Part shown: one piece after another, positions 11,738 to 22,746 of the stretch
Numbering within the stretch: position 1 is the first letter of the stretch
Layout: every line of letters begins with the position of its first letter
Assembly: GCA_010094025.1 (NCBI GenBank)
Contig: ML991775.1
Location: forward strand, 558,001 to 622,000
DNA length: 64,000 nucleotides
DNA from: Viridothelium virens
Lineage: Eukaryota > Ascomycota > Dothideomycetes > Trypetheliales > Trypetheliaceae
Direction of reading: 5' to 3'
Notes under the pieces: model-generated
Seen by the model: only the letters and a program-made list of their open reading frames with translations
Databases searched by the model: none
Told to the model about the DNA's origin: nothing
Program-made: the position numbers and the translations under genes

Positions 11738-12502
11738 TCAGCCTTGTAGGATACGATATGACGATGGAACATACGGTGATGTTGGACTCATTATTTCTCT
11801 TACTATATCTTGGAGCTCTCCATCCTGAAGCAAGTCCGTGTTATGGTTCATCTGCACGTTTCGGATTCCTCGGAGCTGCTTCAATGGCTCTAGAATGATC
11901 GTAGTCGTCCGTAGCAGCTTCTGGTATTCCCTCTCGTTCATTCTACGCCTGTGAGGTGAATCAACACCTTCGTTGTATTCTCTCTTCCCCAAGCTGACCC
12001 AGGAGTGTCGAATATAACTATCGAGAGAAATCGTTAGAGTATCTAGTGATTCAAACTCTTTGAGTAGGTCGACCAATTTCTCAACCTGCCGCCGTTTCTG
12101 TATGAGATCTGCCTGATGATCATCACCAGTCGAAGCCGAAAAGTCGAGAATCACCGCGCATTTTCGTACCCACTGCCTATACGTATTGCAGTCTTCAGAC
12201 TCTATGCAGTTACTCCTCCAAAAGTCCGGTCTGTTCGTTCCAAGCGCCTTTTGGTGAATAGTAAAATGGTGGACGCAGGGGCTGACACTATCGCGCTCAA
12301 GATACACGACAAAGGTGTGATATTGGCATATATATGCCACAAAAGCGCTCCGAAGAAGGCGACACACATGGAGGAGGGCGACAGGAAAGCTGAGGTAGCC
12401 TCTTTCATTGATGAACTCGGAGCTCTGGGATGCGATTACGTAGGAATAGATTTCGTGCTGTAGCTCGAGCGGAAGCCTTAGTAGAGGAACGTTGCCTGCC
12501 AT
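11738..12502 (-). CDS. Small F-box-like (2EXR-like) hypothetical protein
   Basis: Single-exon frame of 254 codons starting at the ATG whose first base is 12502. The N-terminus LLRLPLELQHEIYSYV matches the short F-box-like/2EXR head found in very large families of Pezizomycotina proteins, followed by a CRLLRSAF segment. No domain is recognisable after residue 70. Function is unknown; related proteins are assumed to be ubiquitin-ligase adaptors, but this has rarely been shown. A degenerate copy of the same head lies immediately upstream on the same strand (12692-12937). Low expression or decay is possible, yet this frame is intact. Confidence 0.65.
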   Translation of the reverse strand: MAGNVPLLRLPLELQHEIYSYVIASQSSEFINERGYLSFPVALLHVCRLLRSAFVAYICQYHTFVVYLERDSVSPCVHHFTIHQKALGTNRPDFWRSNCIESEDCNTYRQWVRKCAVILDFSASTGDDHQADLIQKRRQVEKLVDLLKEFESLDTLTISLDSYIRHSWVSLGKREYNEGVDSPHRRRMNEREYQKLLRTTTIILEPLKQLRGIRNVQMNHNTDLLQDGELQDIVREIMSPTSPYVPSSYRILQG

Positions 12503-12691
12503 GATGGCAATCTGTTGACAGAAAAGCTCTGATCAAAGTTTGAATGTGATGGTTCAGAAAGTAGCCATGGGTGAACCGTGGGGTTGAGGGACAGTTATAG
12601 TCACGGGAACTGCTGTGATCTTTAAGGTCCTTAAACCTTCGTCTCCCTCTTACACGTTGGTGTTGGACCATTTGTGAGGATATGGGTCATG

Positions 12692-12937
12692 TCACGTCAC
12701 TGTGAGCTCAACTACGGATGTCGAGTAAATGTACGTGAGAACGAATTCTAAGACTCCTCGCGAGACTCGCATCAGAGCTGCCTCACCGCGTGGCCAGGCG
12801 TGATGCGGTGAGTGCCTACATGTGTGATTCTTGCGTATAGTGCAGTCCTGAATGACTAAATGAGGGAGAACATAAGAGTAGATTGCATGTAGAAACTCAA
12901 GGAGGAAGCTGCGAAAAGAACGGTGGTGAGCCACCAT
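12692..12937 (-). pseudogene. Remnant of an F-box-like (2EXR-like) gene
   Basis: An 81-codon frame reads FLLEFLHAIYSYVLPHLV, then after a gap RGEAALMRVSRGVLEFVLTYIYSTSVVELTV. This is the order seen in intact family members: LPLELRxxIYSYV head, an ALLRVSRQI segment, then a YSTxxFEL segment. It stops there with no C-terminal body. It lies 190 bp upstream of the intact related gene on the same strand, so a partly lost tandem copy is likely. This is a host gene remnant. An intron-bearing active gene is possible but I could not build one. Confidence 0.45.
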
Positions 12938-13767
12938 TCAACTTTCCTGCCATATATGAAAGATGATCGTTTCGGAAGAACTGGGTGGAGGGAGGAGTGA
13001 CGTGAATGAGAGGGTTTATACGGAATCATGTGGCTGTGGGCGATTCCTCAGGCTGGTTCGTATGTCCAGATGTCTACATGAACTCGCAAATTGTCAGACT
13101 GACTTCGAATGGGGTCAAAGACAATCTAGAGATAGAGAGTCTACGTAGTCGAGAGGATGACTGATTTCCATGATATGCAAGTGTGCGCAGACATGAAGAC
13201 AAAGAATTCTAGAAGGGATTCTTATGGAGAATGAGTGGCTTCACGGATAGCTATCACCGCCGTTGGTGTAGCAAGCGTGAAATAGCCAGTCGCAATGACC
13301 TTACATCTCCCTCGAGGTTGTGTTAATACGCGAAGACCCCTGGAAATTCGCCGCTATTCATTGTGGCCAAGCCACAGGCGCGGAGAATAATGTACGATAC
13401 CTAAATGATGTGGCATCATGTGGCTACACTACCTCAAGAGTAAAGGTGTACTTAGCGCTCCAAATCTCCATTGATAACTCACAAGATGTCTCAAGGAGAG
13501 ATCGGGACGATGGGAGAGATCTTCCAATCAAAGACCCCGGAACAATCGTTAAGGAATAACTCGGGAGAAGTTCCGTCGAGTGCGGCTGGCCGTCATGTCC
13601 AGGCCAGGCGTGCCAGGGGGGTTTTTCTTTCCCCGAGAAGCAAAGTCCAGGCGGTGAGATGCGTCAATATAATTTCTCCAACATGATACTCCGTGTATCT
13701 TATCCCAACACCTGCCGGCTACTTTCAACCATTTACCACCTACGTACTATCCAGCGATTTCTGAGTC
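12938..13767. other. Spacer upstream of MTO1
   Basis: About 830 bp without a supportable gene. The last part is presumably the MTO1 promoter and leader. No CCAAT or clear TATA element stood out. Confidence 0.4.
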
Positions 13768-15877
13768 ATGGCCATACAGTTGCTGTGGGGCCATGCTCCG
13801 CGGGTACGGTCTCTGACTTTCATCAGGCGGGCATTCGCCACTATAGCCAATGACTCCAGGTCACCTCTCTTCCATCATCTGAAAGCTCATCTACCATACT
13901 AATAAACTCGGTAGACTCTACGATGTCGTCGTCATTGGCGGAGGTCATGCGGGAGCCGAAGCTGGTGCAGCAGCAGCACGATCAGGAGCTCGAACAATCC
14001 TCGTTACTCCAAAGCTTGACAACCTTGGCGTTTGTTCCTGCAATCCAAGCTTTGGCGGCATTGGCAAAGGGACGATGCTGCGCGAGATCGATGCCTTAGA
14101 TGGAGTTGCGGGCCGCATCGTAGACAAAGCCGGAGTCCAATTTCGAGTCCTCAATCGTAAAAAAGGGCCCGCTGTTTGGGGACCGAGGGCGCAGATTGAC
14201 CGGAAGCTCTATAAGCGATATATGCGGGAAGAGCTCACGGCATATCCGAATCTGTCCGTGCTAGAAGACAGTGTGGCAGATGTCGTTGTTGCAAAGGAGG
14301 AGGGCAGACAAGCGGAGGCAGAAGGGAGGCATGGCAAGATTAGAGGAGTTCGGTTGGAATCGGGAGAGGTTATTCCTACGGGCAATGTTGTCATTACGAC
14401 AGGGACATTCCTCGGCGGAGAAATACACATTGGTTTGGATGTGTTTCCCTCAGGACGAATCGGTGAAGCGGCTACCTTTGGCTTAAGCAAATCCTTACGA
14501 GAAGCTGGCTTTACTCTTGGGCGTCTCAAAACAGGCACGCCACCACGCCTCGATCGCAGAACGATTAACTTCCCCATCCTCGAGCCTCAATTTGGCGACG
14601 AACCTCCGATGCCATTTAGCTATCTCAATGAAACTGTCGCAGTTCAGGAACAGCTCCCTTGTCACAATACACATACCAATGCGTCCACCCACGACATCAT
14701 TCGCGCCAACTTGGACAAGTCCATTCACATCCGAGAAACGGTGAAAGGTCCGCGCTATTGTCCGTCACTCGAGTCCAAAGTGATTCGCTTTGGAGAAAGA
14801 GAAGAGCATATCGTGTGGCTCGAGCCTGAGGGCTTCGATACTGATGTGATCTACCCGAATGGTATCTCTATGACTGTACCTGCTGATGCTCAAACTGCAA
14901 TGTTACGAACGATGCGCGGTCTTGAGAATGTCACGATGCTGCAGCCTGGATACGGCGTGGAGTATGATTATGTTGATCCGAGGAACTTACGCAGTACGCT
15001 GGAGACGAAGCTCATCGGCGGATTGTTTCTTGCAGGTCAGATAAACGGCACGACGGGCTACGAAGAAGCTGCCGGACAGGGCATAGTCGCAGGCATCAAT
15101 GCAGGACTGAAAAGCTTGGGGAAGGAACCGATGACGCTCTCACGAGCAGACGGATACATCGGTATAATGATCGACGATCTCGTCACCAAAGGCGTCAGCG
15201 AGCCCTATCGCATGTTTACCTCCCGCAGTGAATACCGCATGTCCGCTCGCGCTGACAACGCCGACTTGCGCCTCACGCAGAAGGGTCGGGATGCCGGGGT
15301 GGTAGGCGATAAGCGCTGGACTCACTTCAGTGATACCTTGGGTGAAATGCAGGCGCTGCAGAAATTGCTGGAAGGCACGAGACTCTCTACGTCGGCGTGG
15401 GTCGAGGCGGGATACCCCGTTCGCAGGGACACGCAACATCGGTCTGCTTTTGAGCTTTTAAGGATCGCATCAGTGACGACGGAGTCATTAGTCCCGAAAG
15501 CCCCTGAAATCAGTAAGTTCTCGCCGTACGTCAGGGAGCGGATTGATATTGAGGGCGTCTACGCACCGTACGTTGCGCAGCAAAAGGCCTCGATCGCAGT
15601 GTTCTTGAAAGACGAGAACTTGCGCCTACCAAAAGATTTGGATTATGAAGGTATCCATGGCCTGAGTGTCGAAGAGAAGAGCATTCTTGCTAATATGAAA
15701 CCCGAGAGTGTTGGTATGGCCAGGAGAATCGAGGGCGTGACTCCACATGGTGCGCTAAGGTTACTGGCTTTCATCAGAGGCCAAAAGAAGGCAAGACTAC
15801 AAGAACAGTCCTTTCAGCAGGCTCAGTCTATGATGCAACTGCGGCAGGAGGGTGCATTCATGGAGGTAACGCCTTAG
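13768..15877 (+). CDS. MTO1: Mitochondrial tRNA uridine-5-carboxymethylaminomethyl modification enzyme (MnmG/GidA family)
   Basis: Two exons, 13768-13859 and 13915-15877, with a 55-nt phase-2 intron that contains a TACTAAT branch site ten bases before its TAG end; 684 codons. The first exon is a mitochondrial presequence with [11 protein letters not shown]. The junction codon gives [17 protein letters not shown], so the FAD-binding GxGxxG motif follows at once. Further family landmarks are [49 protein letters not shown] and SRSEYRM, and the C-terminal helical domain is present. With Mss1/GTPBP3 the enzyme adds the modification to wobble uridines of mitochondrial tRNAs. The donor GTCACC is non-canonical in its later bases, but the phase, branch site and restored protein agree. 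Length is normal for the family. Confidence 0.94.
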
Positions 15878-18137
15878 CTAGAGGACCCAAGAGCTACAGC
15901 CAGCAGTCTATGTGTGTGTCGAAAACCCTTCAGGGATTTGTCCAGTCATACAGGCGCCAATTTATTCACCAATCCATTAAGCCCTCAAGTTCTGGAAATT
16001 TCATTTCGCAGGCCACCCTCCATTTCCTTCAATTCAGCTCCCGGCGATAATCAGACCGACTTCCCATAGGTTCACGTCGGTCAAATAGGGTTGGAAGGTA
16101 GCACTTACCGATTACTTAGGACAAGCTATCTGCGTTCACCTATGGCCCCGCGTTGGAAGAGGCGGGTGGAGAGCCCAAAGCCTCACTCCGCCTGCGCCTG
16201 ATAGCAGGGCGAGTGCTGAAGAATATGTCAGTTTTCTGGTGCCAATCGCGTCATTACTGTACTATTTGATGATGAAGTACCTTCGATGGCGCCTCTGATG
16301 GCGAACCTGCACCGTTACGACTTCGATCAGGACCAAGTTGTAAAGGCTTCAATTAGGCTGAAAGCCACCGAGTAACAACTTTTGTCCTTCAAAGCGGGAA
16401 TTTCTCGACTCTTGTGGATGTCGCATAGGTATCTTATGTGTGAAGTGGTTCGCGTGATGAGGAGTTAAATGCTGTATTACAACTACAATACGAGCGGCAC
16501 TCTGAGAGCGCTGGTTTGCCAATGCACGACTACACTCAATCTGTATTCTTCCTCTTTCAGCGTTCTCGCAGTCTAGACGATCAATAACCTACCAAACAAT
16601 TTCTATTCAATATACTTTCTAGGGTTCTCTTTGTCCGGTTAGGACAAGCGACGGACAAATATAACCGACTTTTATCAAGGCTCCGTTTCGCAAATTTTCT
16701 GCCCATAGTCTGCATGGACCTCCATGATATCCGTCAAGAAACGCAGATGATTGCTGGGGGGAGGCCAACCAACGTGCAAGGGAGCTTTGCGAGGAGGCGC
16801 GTCACAGTGCAGGAAAGTGTCCGAAAGAGTAAAAGCAGGCTACGAGGTCCTTTCTCAGGTGATAGCATCATTCACTACTTACAAATATTACTTCCAAGAA
16901 GAGCACGGCCGGGAAAAGTAGATATGGTCAATTGGGTGAAGAGACAAAGGTAAGATTCTTCGAGGTGGACAATGCCCCACATGAAAGCATGTACAAGAAA
17001 CTGGGCGAAGACCTGCACATTGAATTGATGAGAAGAAGCAATATACGCATCAATCCATGGAGTTTCTGAGCGGATCAGCTCATTCGTATGCCAGTATTTT
17101 ACCCAGGAGCGGAGCACACAATTATCCTTGGAGTAGAAAAGCTTATGGGCAGTGTCCCCGAACGCCTTGGTGACTGGGAATACGAGGAACGAGACGAAAA
17201 GCAGGTGCAACGGAGGTTCAAATTGGGGAGGTCTTGAAACCAGAATGAATATAGACCGAAGACAGATTTCGTGAAGTGTCCGCAGGCCCGCGACAAAGCC
17301 AAATATCTGTCCGCAAGACTCGTGCTTTGTGGGGATTTTCTATAGACTATGAGCCGCCTTGCTACTACGAAGGGAGTACGCTCTAGGATGAGAAATTGAA
17401 GCTCTCCAGGAAGGTCAAGGAATCAAAGGATTTGAATAAATGAGATCTTTCAATTGCCGCGAACGCATTCACCAGGGAAAGATCCTGGAGCTCCCGAGTG
17501 TTGTTTCCTAGGCTCAAGTCACCGCGGAGAAATGATATCAGAGACCAGCTCGGGTAATTGGCCTAGCCAACTAGACGCTGGACATTTTATTGAACCGTTC
17601 GGACGGGTACGAATTTATCTCGCACAAGGCACAGTGCAGAAGGAACACAGCTAGCGACCTGTCTAGCGTTTCCGATGCCTCGCCTACGCCGACTGTAGTG
17701 TCTCCAGCGTCGACCGATACGCTTGCTTTGGTAGTCTTGTGGGTCACTGAGGCTCACCATGGTGAATATGACGGCGTTAAGGAGACTGACGATAGTACGC
17801 TTTTCTCCGAAGGTGTTTTCGTGACGGTCTCATGAACCCCGACGGTGTTGAAGTTGAGCCGGCGGCTCCAAGATCGGCCGGCGGCTCATCATGAAAGGCA
17901 AAATCATTAATGCCGTCGGCACAGCCATCTCGTGGACACTCACAAATAATTCCGAGTCGGGATTTGGGAACGGCCTTTGCAGTAGTCATTGCAACTCCTA
18001 TCATCGCCTTCCACAAACTCCTGAAAGCCCTTCTCCAAACTCCGGCAGTGGCGCAATCTGGAGCCCGACTATACCGGTGTCGCAGCTATAGTACCTCCGA
18101 CGGTGAAAATCTCGGTAGAACTAGTTGTGACAGGCGC
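15878..18137. other. 2.3-kb stretch between MTO1 and the secreted-protein gene
   Basis: No intact gene. On the minus strand between about 17650 and 18120 short Ser/Thr-rich coding-like pieces occur in different frames, separated by stops (for example TKTPSEKSVLSSVSLTPS near 17800). They may be the former C-terminal part of the neighbouring secreted protein or an independent relic. The remainder is featureless. Confidence 0.4.
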
Positions 18138-18578
18138 TTAGAGAATGTGGAATTCCCCTCGCCTGGTCGAGCTCCCATACACACCACTCACAGGTGTTCT
18201 CGACGGACATGGCAACGAGCTGTTACTGGAAATCGAGGAGCCGTTGACAGATATAATGGCTGTGGCGGTCGCGGTCATGGTAGTGGTAGTGGTAGTGGTG
18301 GTAGACGAGGTTGTGGAGTTAGTAGAGTTGAGGGGAAGAGAGACGCCTTTGCACGTTGCGTTCATGCCGCAACCTTCCGAAGCGGAGATGGTAGCAGGAG
18401 TGGAGCCCCTATTAGCAGCTAGAAAGGTAGTATTGAAGGAGCACGGAGATCCAGTTATGATTGAAGTAACCGTAGTGGTCGTCAGGGTCCTCGAGCATGT
18501 AGTCGTGTTTGCTTGCTGTGCCCTGCCCAGCTTCACAGTTGCCAGAGCGATGAGAAAGAGCGTGCATAGATGCTTCAT
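18138..18578 (-). CDS. Small secreted Ser/Thr-rich protein
   Basis: A 146-codon frame starting at the ATG at 18578. Residues 1-19 (MKHLCTLFLIALATVKLGRA) form a good signal peptide with cleavage before QQAN. The mature part is rich in Thr and Ser with several N-glycosylation sites and six cysteines, including a GC-G-MNATCKG stretch and a run of eight threonines. No known domain. A consensus donor (CCT-GTGAGT) lies near the end of the frame, and coding-like sequence in another frame follows. The true C-terminus may therefore be spliced to sequence at 18050-18090, or the gene may be decaying. Probably a cell-wall or extracellular protein. I do not recognise the family. Confidence 0.5.
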   Translation of the reverse strand: MKHLCTLFLIALATVKLGRAQQANTTTCSRTLTTTTVTSIITGSPCSFNTTFLAANRGSTPATISASEGCGMNATCKGVSLPLNSTNSTTSSTTTTTTTTMTATATAIISVNGSSISSNSSLPCPSRTPVSGVYGSSTRRGEFHIL

Positions 18579-19655
18579 ATTAGATATACTATAATTGTCT
18601 GACTTCATGTGATGCAACGGAGTCGAAATAAAGAATATGCAGAATATGCAGAATAAGTAGGCCTTAAGGTAGATGTCTGCGATGGGAATGCAAGAAAGTA
18701 GAGATCAGACTCTTGCTAGATATCTAAATAGGAGATCAAATGAAGGACTTAATTGGACACGAATACCGTATGAAGGCAGTCATGAGCGGAAATACGAAAT
18801 AGACAGACAGACTCGACAGAAGAAATCTCCTACAGTTGTTACGTATGCGATGCAGCCATCCCTAAGAATTTCCGTTCCAGCAGAACACATCTATGCTCGT
18901 CCGTGATACCGACGACCGCTATTCCACTATGGTGCAACCGTTAGACACGCCATAAGTTCCTCGATACGAGGATACTAGCTTAGGACATGACGCTCAAGGC
19001 TGAAAACACGATCTCTCGGGCCCAAGTCTGTGCACGAGCCCTGAATTCGCAGCACTGATAAGAGCTCATGAAACCGGGACAGTTCTAAGCCTCAACAATG
19101 CCCTTTGGAATGACCTTCAGGCGGTATTCCATGTGAAACACACAAGTGCCATTCCCCCGCTGAATCAGAAGTCCTACGACCTGGTTGAGGTAACGGCGTT
19201 TTGCAGGCGGGAAGGTATTGCCGTGGCTGTGGACTTACAGAGGTGGTGATCATTGGGATATGGCGATCTGGAATGCCAAGCGTGCCACACGATACACATT
19301 GCAGTGGACTTAAATGCGATACCGCAGGCATGGAGTGCAAATTTTCATCTGGATTTGCATCTATTGATCTATCTATTGATCTCTTTGTTTGTAGCAATGC
19401 TCGCCAATTGATCGAGCAATCGCCATTTCAAGTAGCCAGAGAAAGTACCGAGCGACTGAAAACTGCAACCAAGGGATTGCTACCGAATTTTCAGTAGACT
19501 GTGGACCCGAAACTGTTCCCGCAAGAATGCTTCGCCTTAGCCATCCCGAGCTAATAGTACCGTGACTGCCGGCAATTCCAAGTCATCCTTCGCATGAGCA
19601 ATGCTCTACCGTCTTTCCAGCAATAACCGCCCCGTCCGTCGCTTCTGCCCTTCCT
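18579..19655. other. Spacer between the secreted-protein gene and RAD16
   Basis: About 1.1 kb holding the promoter of the leftward secreted-protein gene and the 3' flank of RAD16. No open frame of credible content was found. Confidence 0.45.
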
Positions 19656-22600
19656 TCAAGACCCTCTGAACAAGAATTGCATGTCCTCGGGCGTAAGCTT
19701 CTCCATAGCAACCTTGTCGTTGTTGATCGTGCCATTGATCATATTCGCTTTCTTCTCCTGCAACATCACCATACGACTCTCGACAGAGTCTTCGATGCAC
19801 AGGCGTGTAATGACACAAGGACGCTTCTGTCCGATACGATGACAGCGATCTGCAGACTGCCATTCCGCTGCAGGGTTCCACCACCTGGAAATATGTCAGC
19901 ATTCGTATCAGTGGCAGGCGCGGTAAATGGGGAATGGGCTTACGGATCGACGATGAAGACCCGAGACGCCTCGGTCAGGTTCAATGCCACACCACCAGCC
20001 TTCAAGCTCACCAAAAACACTTCTACATCCGGGTTTGTCATGAAGTACTCGATGCTCCTTTGCCTCTGAATCGGCGTCATGCTCCCATCAAGCATCACAG
20101 TATTGAAACCCGCCCTCCTCAGCCGCCACTCGATGAGCTGTAGCATACTGGTGAATTGACTGAAGACGATACTCTTCAACGTTTGCTTCTTGCTGCGCAG
20201 CTTGTATAAGTCGTAGACCAGCATCTCGATTTTCGTAGACGATGTCCAATTTTCCATGCGGATACGATTGATGATGGAGGACTTCTTGACGAGTTCTTCA
20301 TCCTGCTCGATGTCTGGCTGGTCGAAGTCGATGCTAAGGGGTAGATGGCAGCGTGGACAATCAGGGTCGCCACCTGCACCTTCGCAAGATTTGACGTAAT
20401 TCTTGACGCAAGAACGGCAGAACTCATGCTTGCACTTGGATCGAATGGCCTCTTCGGCGGGTTCGTCGCAGATATTGCAGACGAGCACGTTTTGGCCTTC
20501 AGCAGCGTTTTTCTTCAGGATTAGATCAGGATGATTTGCGACTTGACGCATTTGCATGATCAGACCGAAAATGTTGGCGTAATTGTTCAACATGACACCT
20601 CGAGAGACGTAGGTATCGAATTGACGCGTTGTGTTTGTCATGATACTTGAAGAGAAGTCACGCTCAATCTCGCCGAAGAATTCATTGTGTAATACGATTT
20701 CCTTGGGCGGCAATTCCATGGAAGCAGTGTGGTCGCGCTTCATCCGTCGAAGCATGACACGGCTAGTAATGAGGTGGAGCTTATCCATGGCTGCGCGTCG
20801 CAATTCCGGGCTGTCACTTGTGGTGATGGGATTGAGAATCTCCTGGTTGAAGACCGAGACGTGTTCCATCTGCGCGTGATTGCATTGCTCACATTTATGG
20901 TCCGATCCAGGATTCCAGTGCAATTGCGAACAGGAGCAGCGCTTGCAGAAGTAGTCGGCAAAGGGTCGTACCTCGAGGAATCGTAGCAATGAAAAGAATT
21001 CTCCAATGCGATTCTGTACGGGAGTTCCAGACAAGCACCATTTATACATGCCTTTCAGAGCAAAGCAGGCTCGAGCGACGCCAGTAGTCCGCTGCTTGAT
21101 GCTGTGTGCCTCGTCGAGAATCAGACGATGGAAGTCAATGGCGTGAATCGGAGAATCCTCTTTGATTATGTCGTCTCCACGCGTCCAGCCTTTGGTTTCT
21201 TTGCGATACAGAGACTCCAAGCTGTTGTAGGAAATCATAATGACGTCGTGCTTCTGGAGCTCCTTGACCGACATGCCTTTCACTTTGGAATTTTGACCGT
21301 GAAAGACAATAACCTTGAGTTTGCCGTCCGTGTAATCCTTGATCTCGTTCGACCACTGCATGAGAGCAACAGGCGGAACAACGACAAGCGTTGGTTTTGG
21401 AGCCGGGTAGTCCGACATGATGAGTGACACAGCCTGGATTGTCTTGCCCATGCCCATTTCGTCGCCGAGCAAGCCACCACGGTATTTGGTCTTTTCTTGC
21501 TGCATCATCCAGTTCAAACCTTCTAGCTGAAATGATTTGAGCTTACGACTAATACATTCCGGCTGCTTGGCTTGTTTTGTCTCAATCTTGTCGGATTTTT
21601 CCAGCTCCTCCCACATAGTGAGGATGCCGGGATGAGCCTGTTCAAGTTTCTTCCGTTCCCTGATCGCTCTTCTGCTCATTGTTCCTAGCAAAACACTCTC
21701 CGCAGCTCGCTGACGGCGCCGGTTGCGAATGCGACTTTGAATGGCCCGATTTGTAGTACGGACGTCCTCAGCTGGCGCTGACTGTGGCTGATTAGATTCA
21801 TCGTCAGTTCTCTCTTCTGAATCATCAGCTGAATCGAGAGAATACGGCAGGGAGGTTAGATCATCGGAATCGGTCGTCTCTGAAGTGGCTGACTCGTCAG
21901 TGTCGCGAACAACTGAAGTACGGACTCTAGAGATGGCTTTGCGCGCACTGGAGCCTGCAGCTCTAGCAGATCTCCCAGGAGCCACTGCCGTTCCTTTGGA
22001 GCCGGACGGTCCCGCTTTCGAGGCAGTTGACGGCCCAGCTCTTGACTTCTGGTAGTTGGATCCTGAAGGTCTGCCGCGCTTCCGGTTGGCGAGGGGGAAA
22101 TCATCATCATCTGAAACTTCGGAGTCTGGAACTTCAAGATCATCCTCACTTTCTAGATCGTCGTCGCTAGATGCTACGGTTCTTTTGGCACGCTTCCTCT
22201 CAGGCTCCTGGTATTCTTCTTCCTGAAGCCTGCGCGCAAGCGCTGCGTCGTGAGCGGTTCTTGCATCTACCACGACCTCATCCTCTTCCTCACTATCCAT
22301 TATTTCCAGGGCCTTCCTCTTGCCTTTATTCATTCTTGTAATGGTCACTTCGCTAGGAGCACGCCCTTTGCCCTTGTTAGACATAAAGGCCAGCGGAGTT
22401 CCAACTGTACTCGTTTCAGGTGTCTCATAATCTGCGGAGTTGTCGCGAGTTGACGGCTCAAGAGAACTTAGTGAAGAAGTACTATCGCCAGATTTGCGCT
22501 TTGGAGCAGGCTTGACAAATTCATTGTTCATGACGGGAATTGATACAGCTTGCAACGTCCGGCGAGTGGATCTAGTGGAAGCAACTGCACTGTTGTCAGC

Positions 22601-22746
22601 ACTTGCGTCGTTTGCAAAAAACGTTTGCTGGGTACAGGGTGAACGGCAGTCGTAGTTCAAAGCCAGCGTGAGCGACGAGACTATTAAAAGTAAATGTGAC
22701 TGATCATACCTGCACCTCCAGTCGGAGTTCTCTTTGGTCGAGCCAT
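19656..22746 (-). CDS. RAD16: DNA repair protein RAD16 (SNF2 ATPase with RING finger)
   Basis: Three exons read leftward: 22746-22710, 22584-19944 and 19884-19656; 968 codons. With Rad7, Rad16 drives nucleotide-excision repair of untranscribed DNA and acts in a ubiquitin-ligase complex. Seen: an acidic disordered N-terminus with an AT-hook-like RKRGRPSG (about residue 182), Walker [10 protein letters not shown] (about 386), LDEAHS, then SGTPVQNR, the Rad16-specific zinc segment [11 protein letters not shown]...CEQCNH, a C3HC4 RING (CNICDEP to CPRCHLPL), and the SNF2 C-terminal motifs. The last intron (59 nt) restores [22 protein letters not shown], and the protein ends in [10 protein letters not shown]. 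The first exon ([12 protein letters not shown]) joined by a 125-nt intron is inferred from splice phase, so the start is less certain than the rest. Confidence 0.93.

Noticed and set aside
13683-13853. First exon of MTO1 beginning MILRVSYPN
   Set aside because: No donor in that frame fits the phase of the second exon; the ATG at 13768 fits phase and gives a good presequence.
22585-22709. Continuous N-terminus of RAD16 starting at a non-ATG codon near 22660
   Set aside because: No ATG opens that frame; an upstream ATG exon joined by a 125-nt intron fits in phase.
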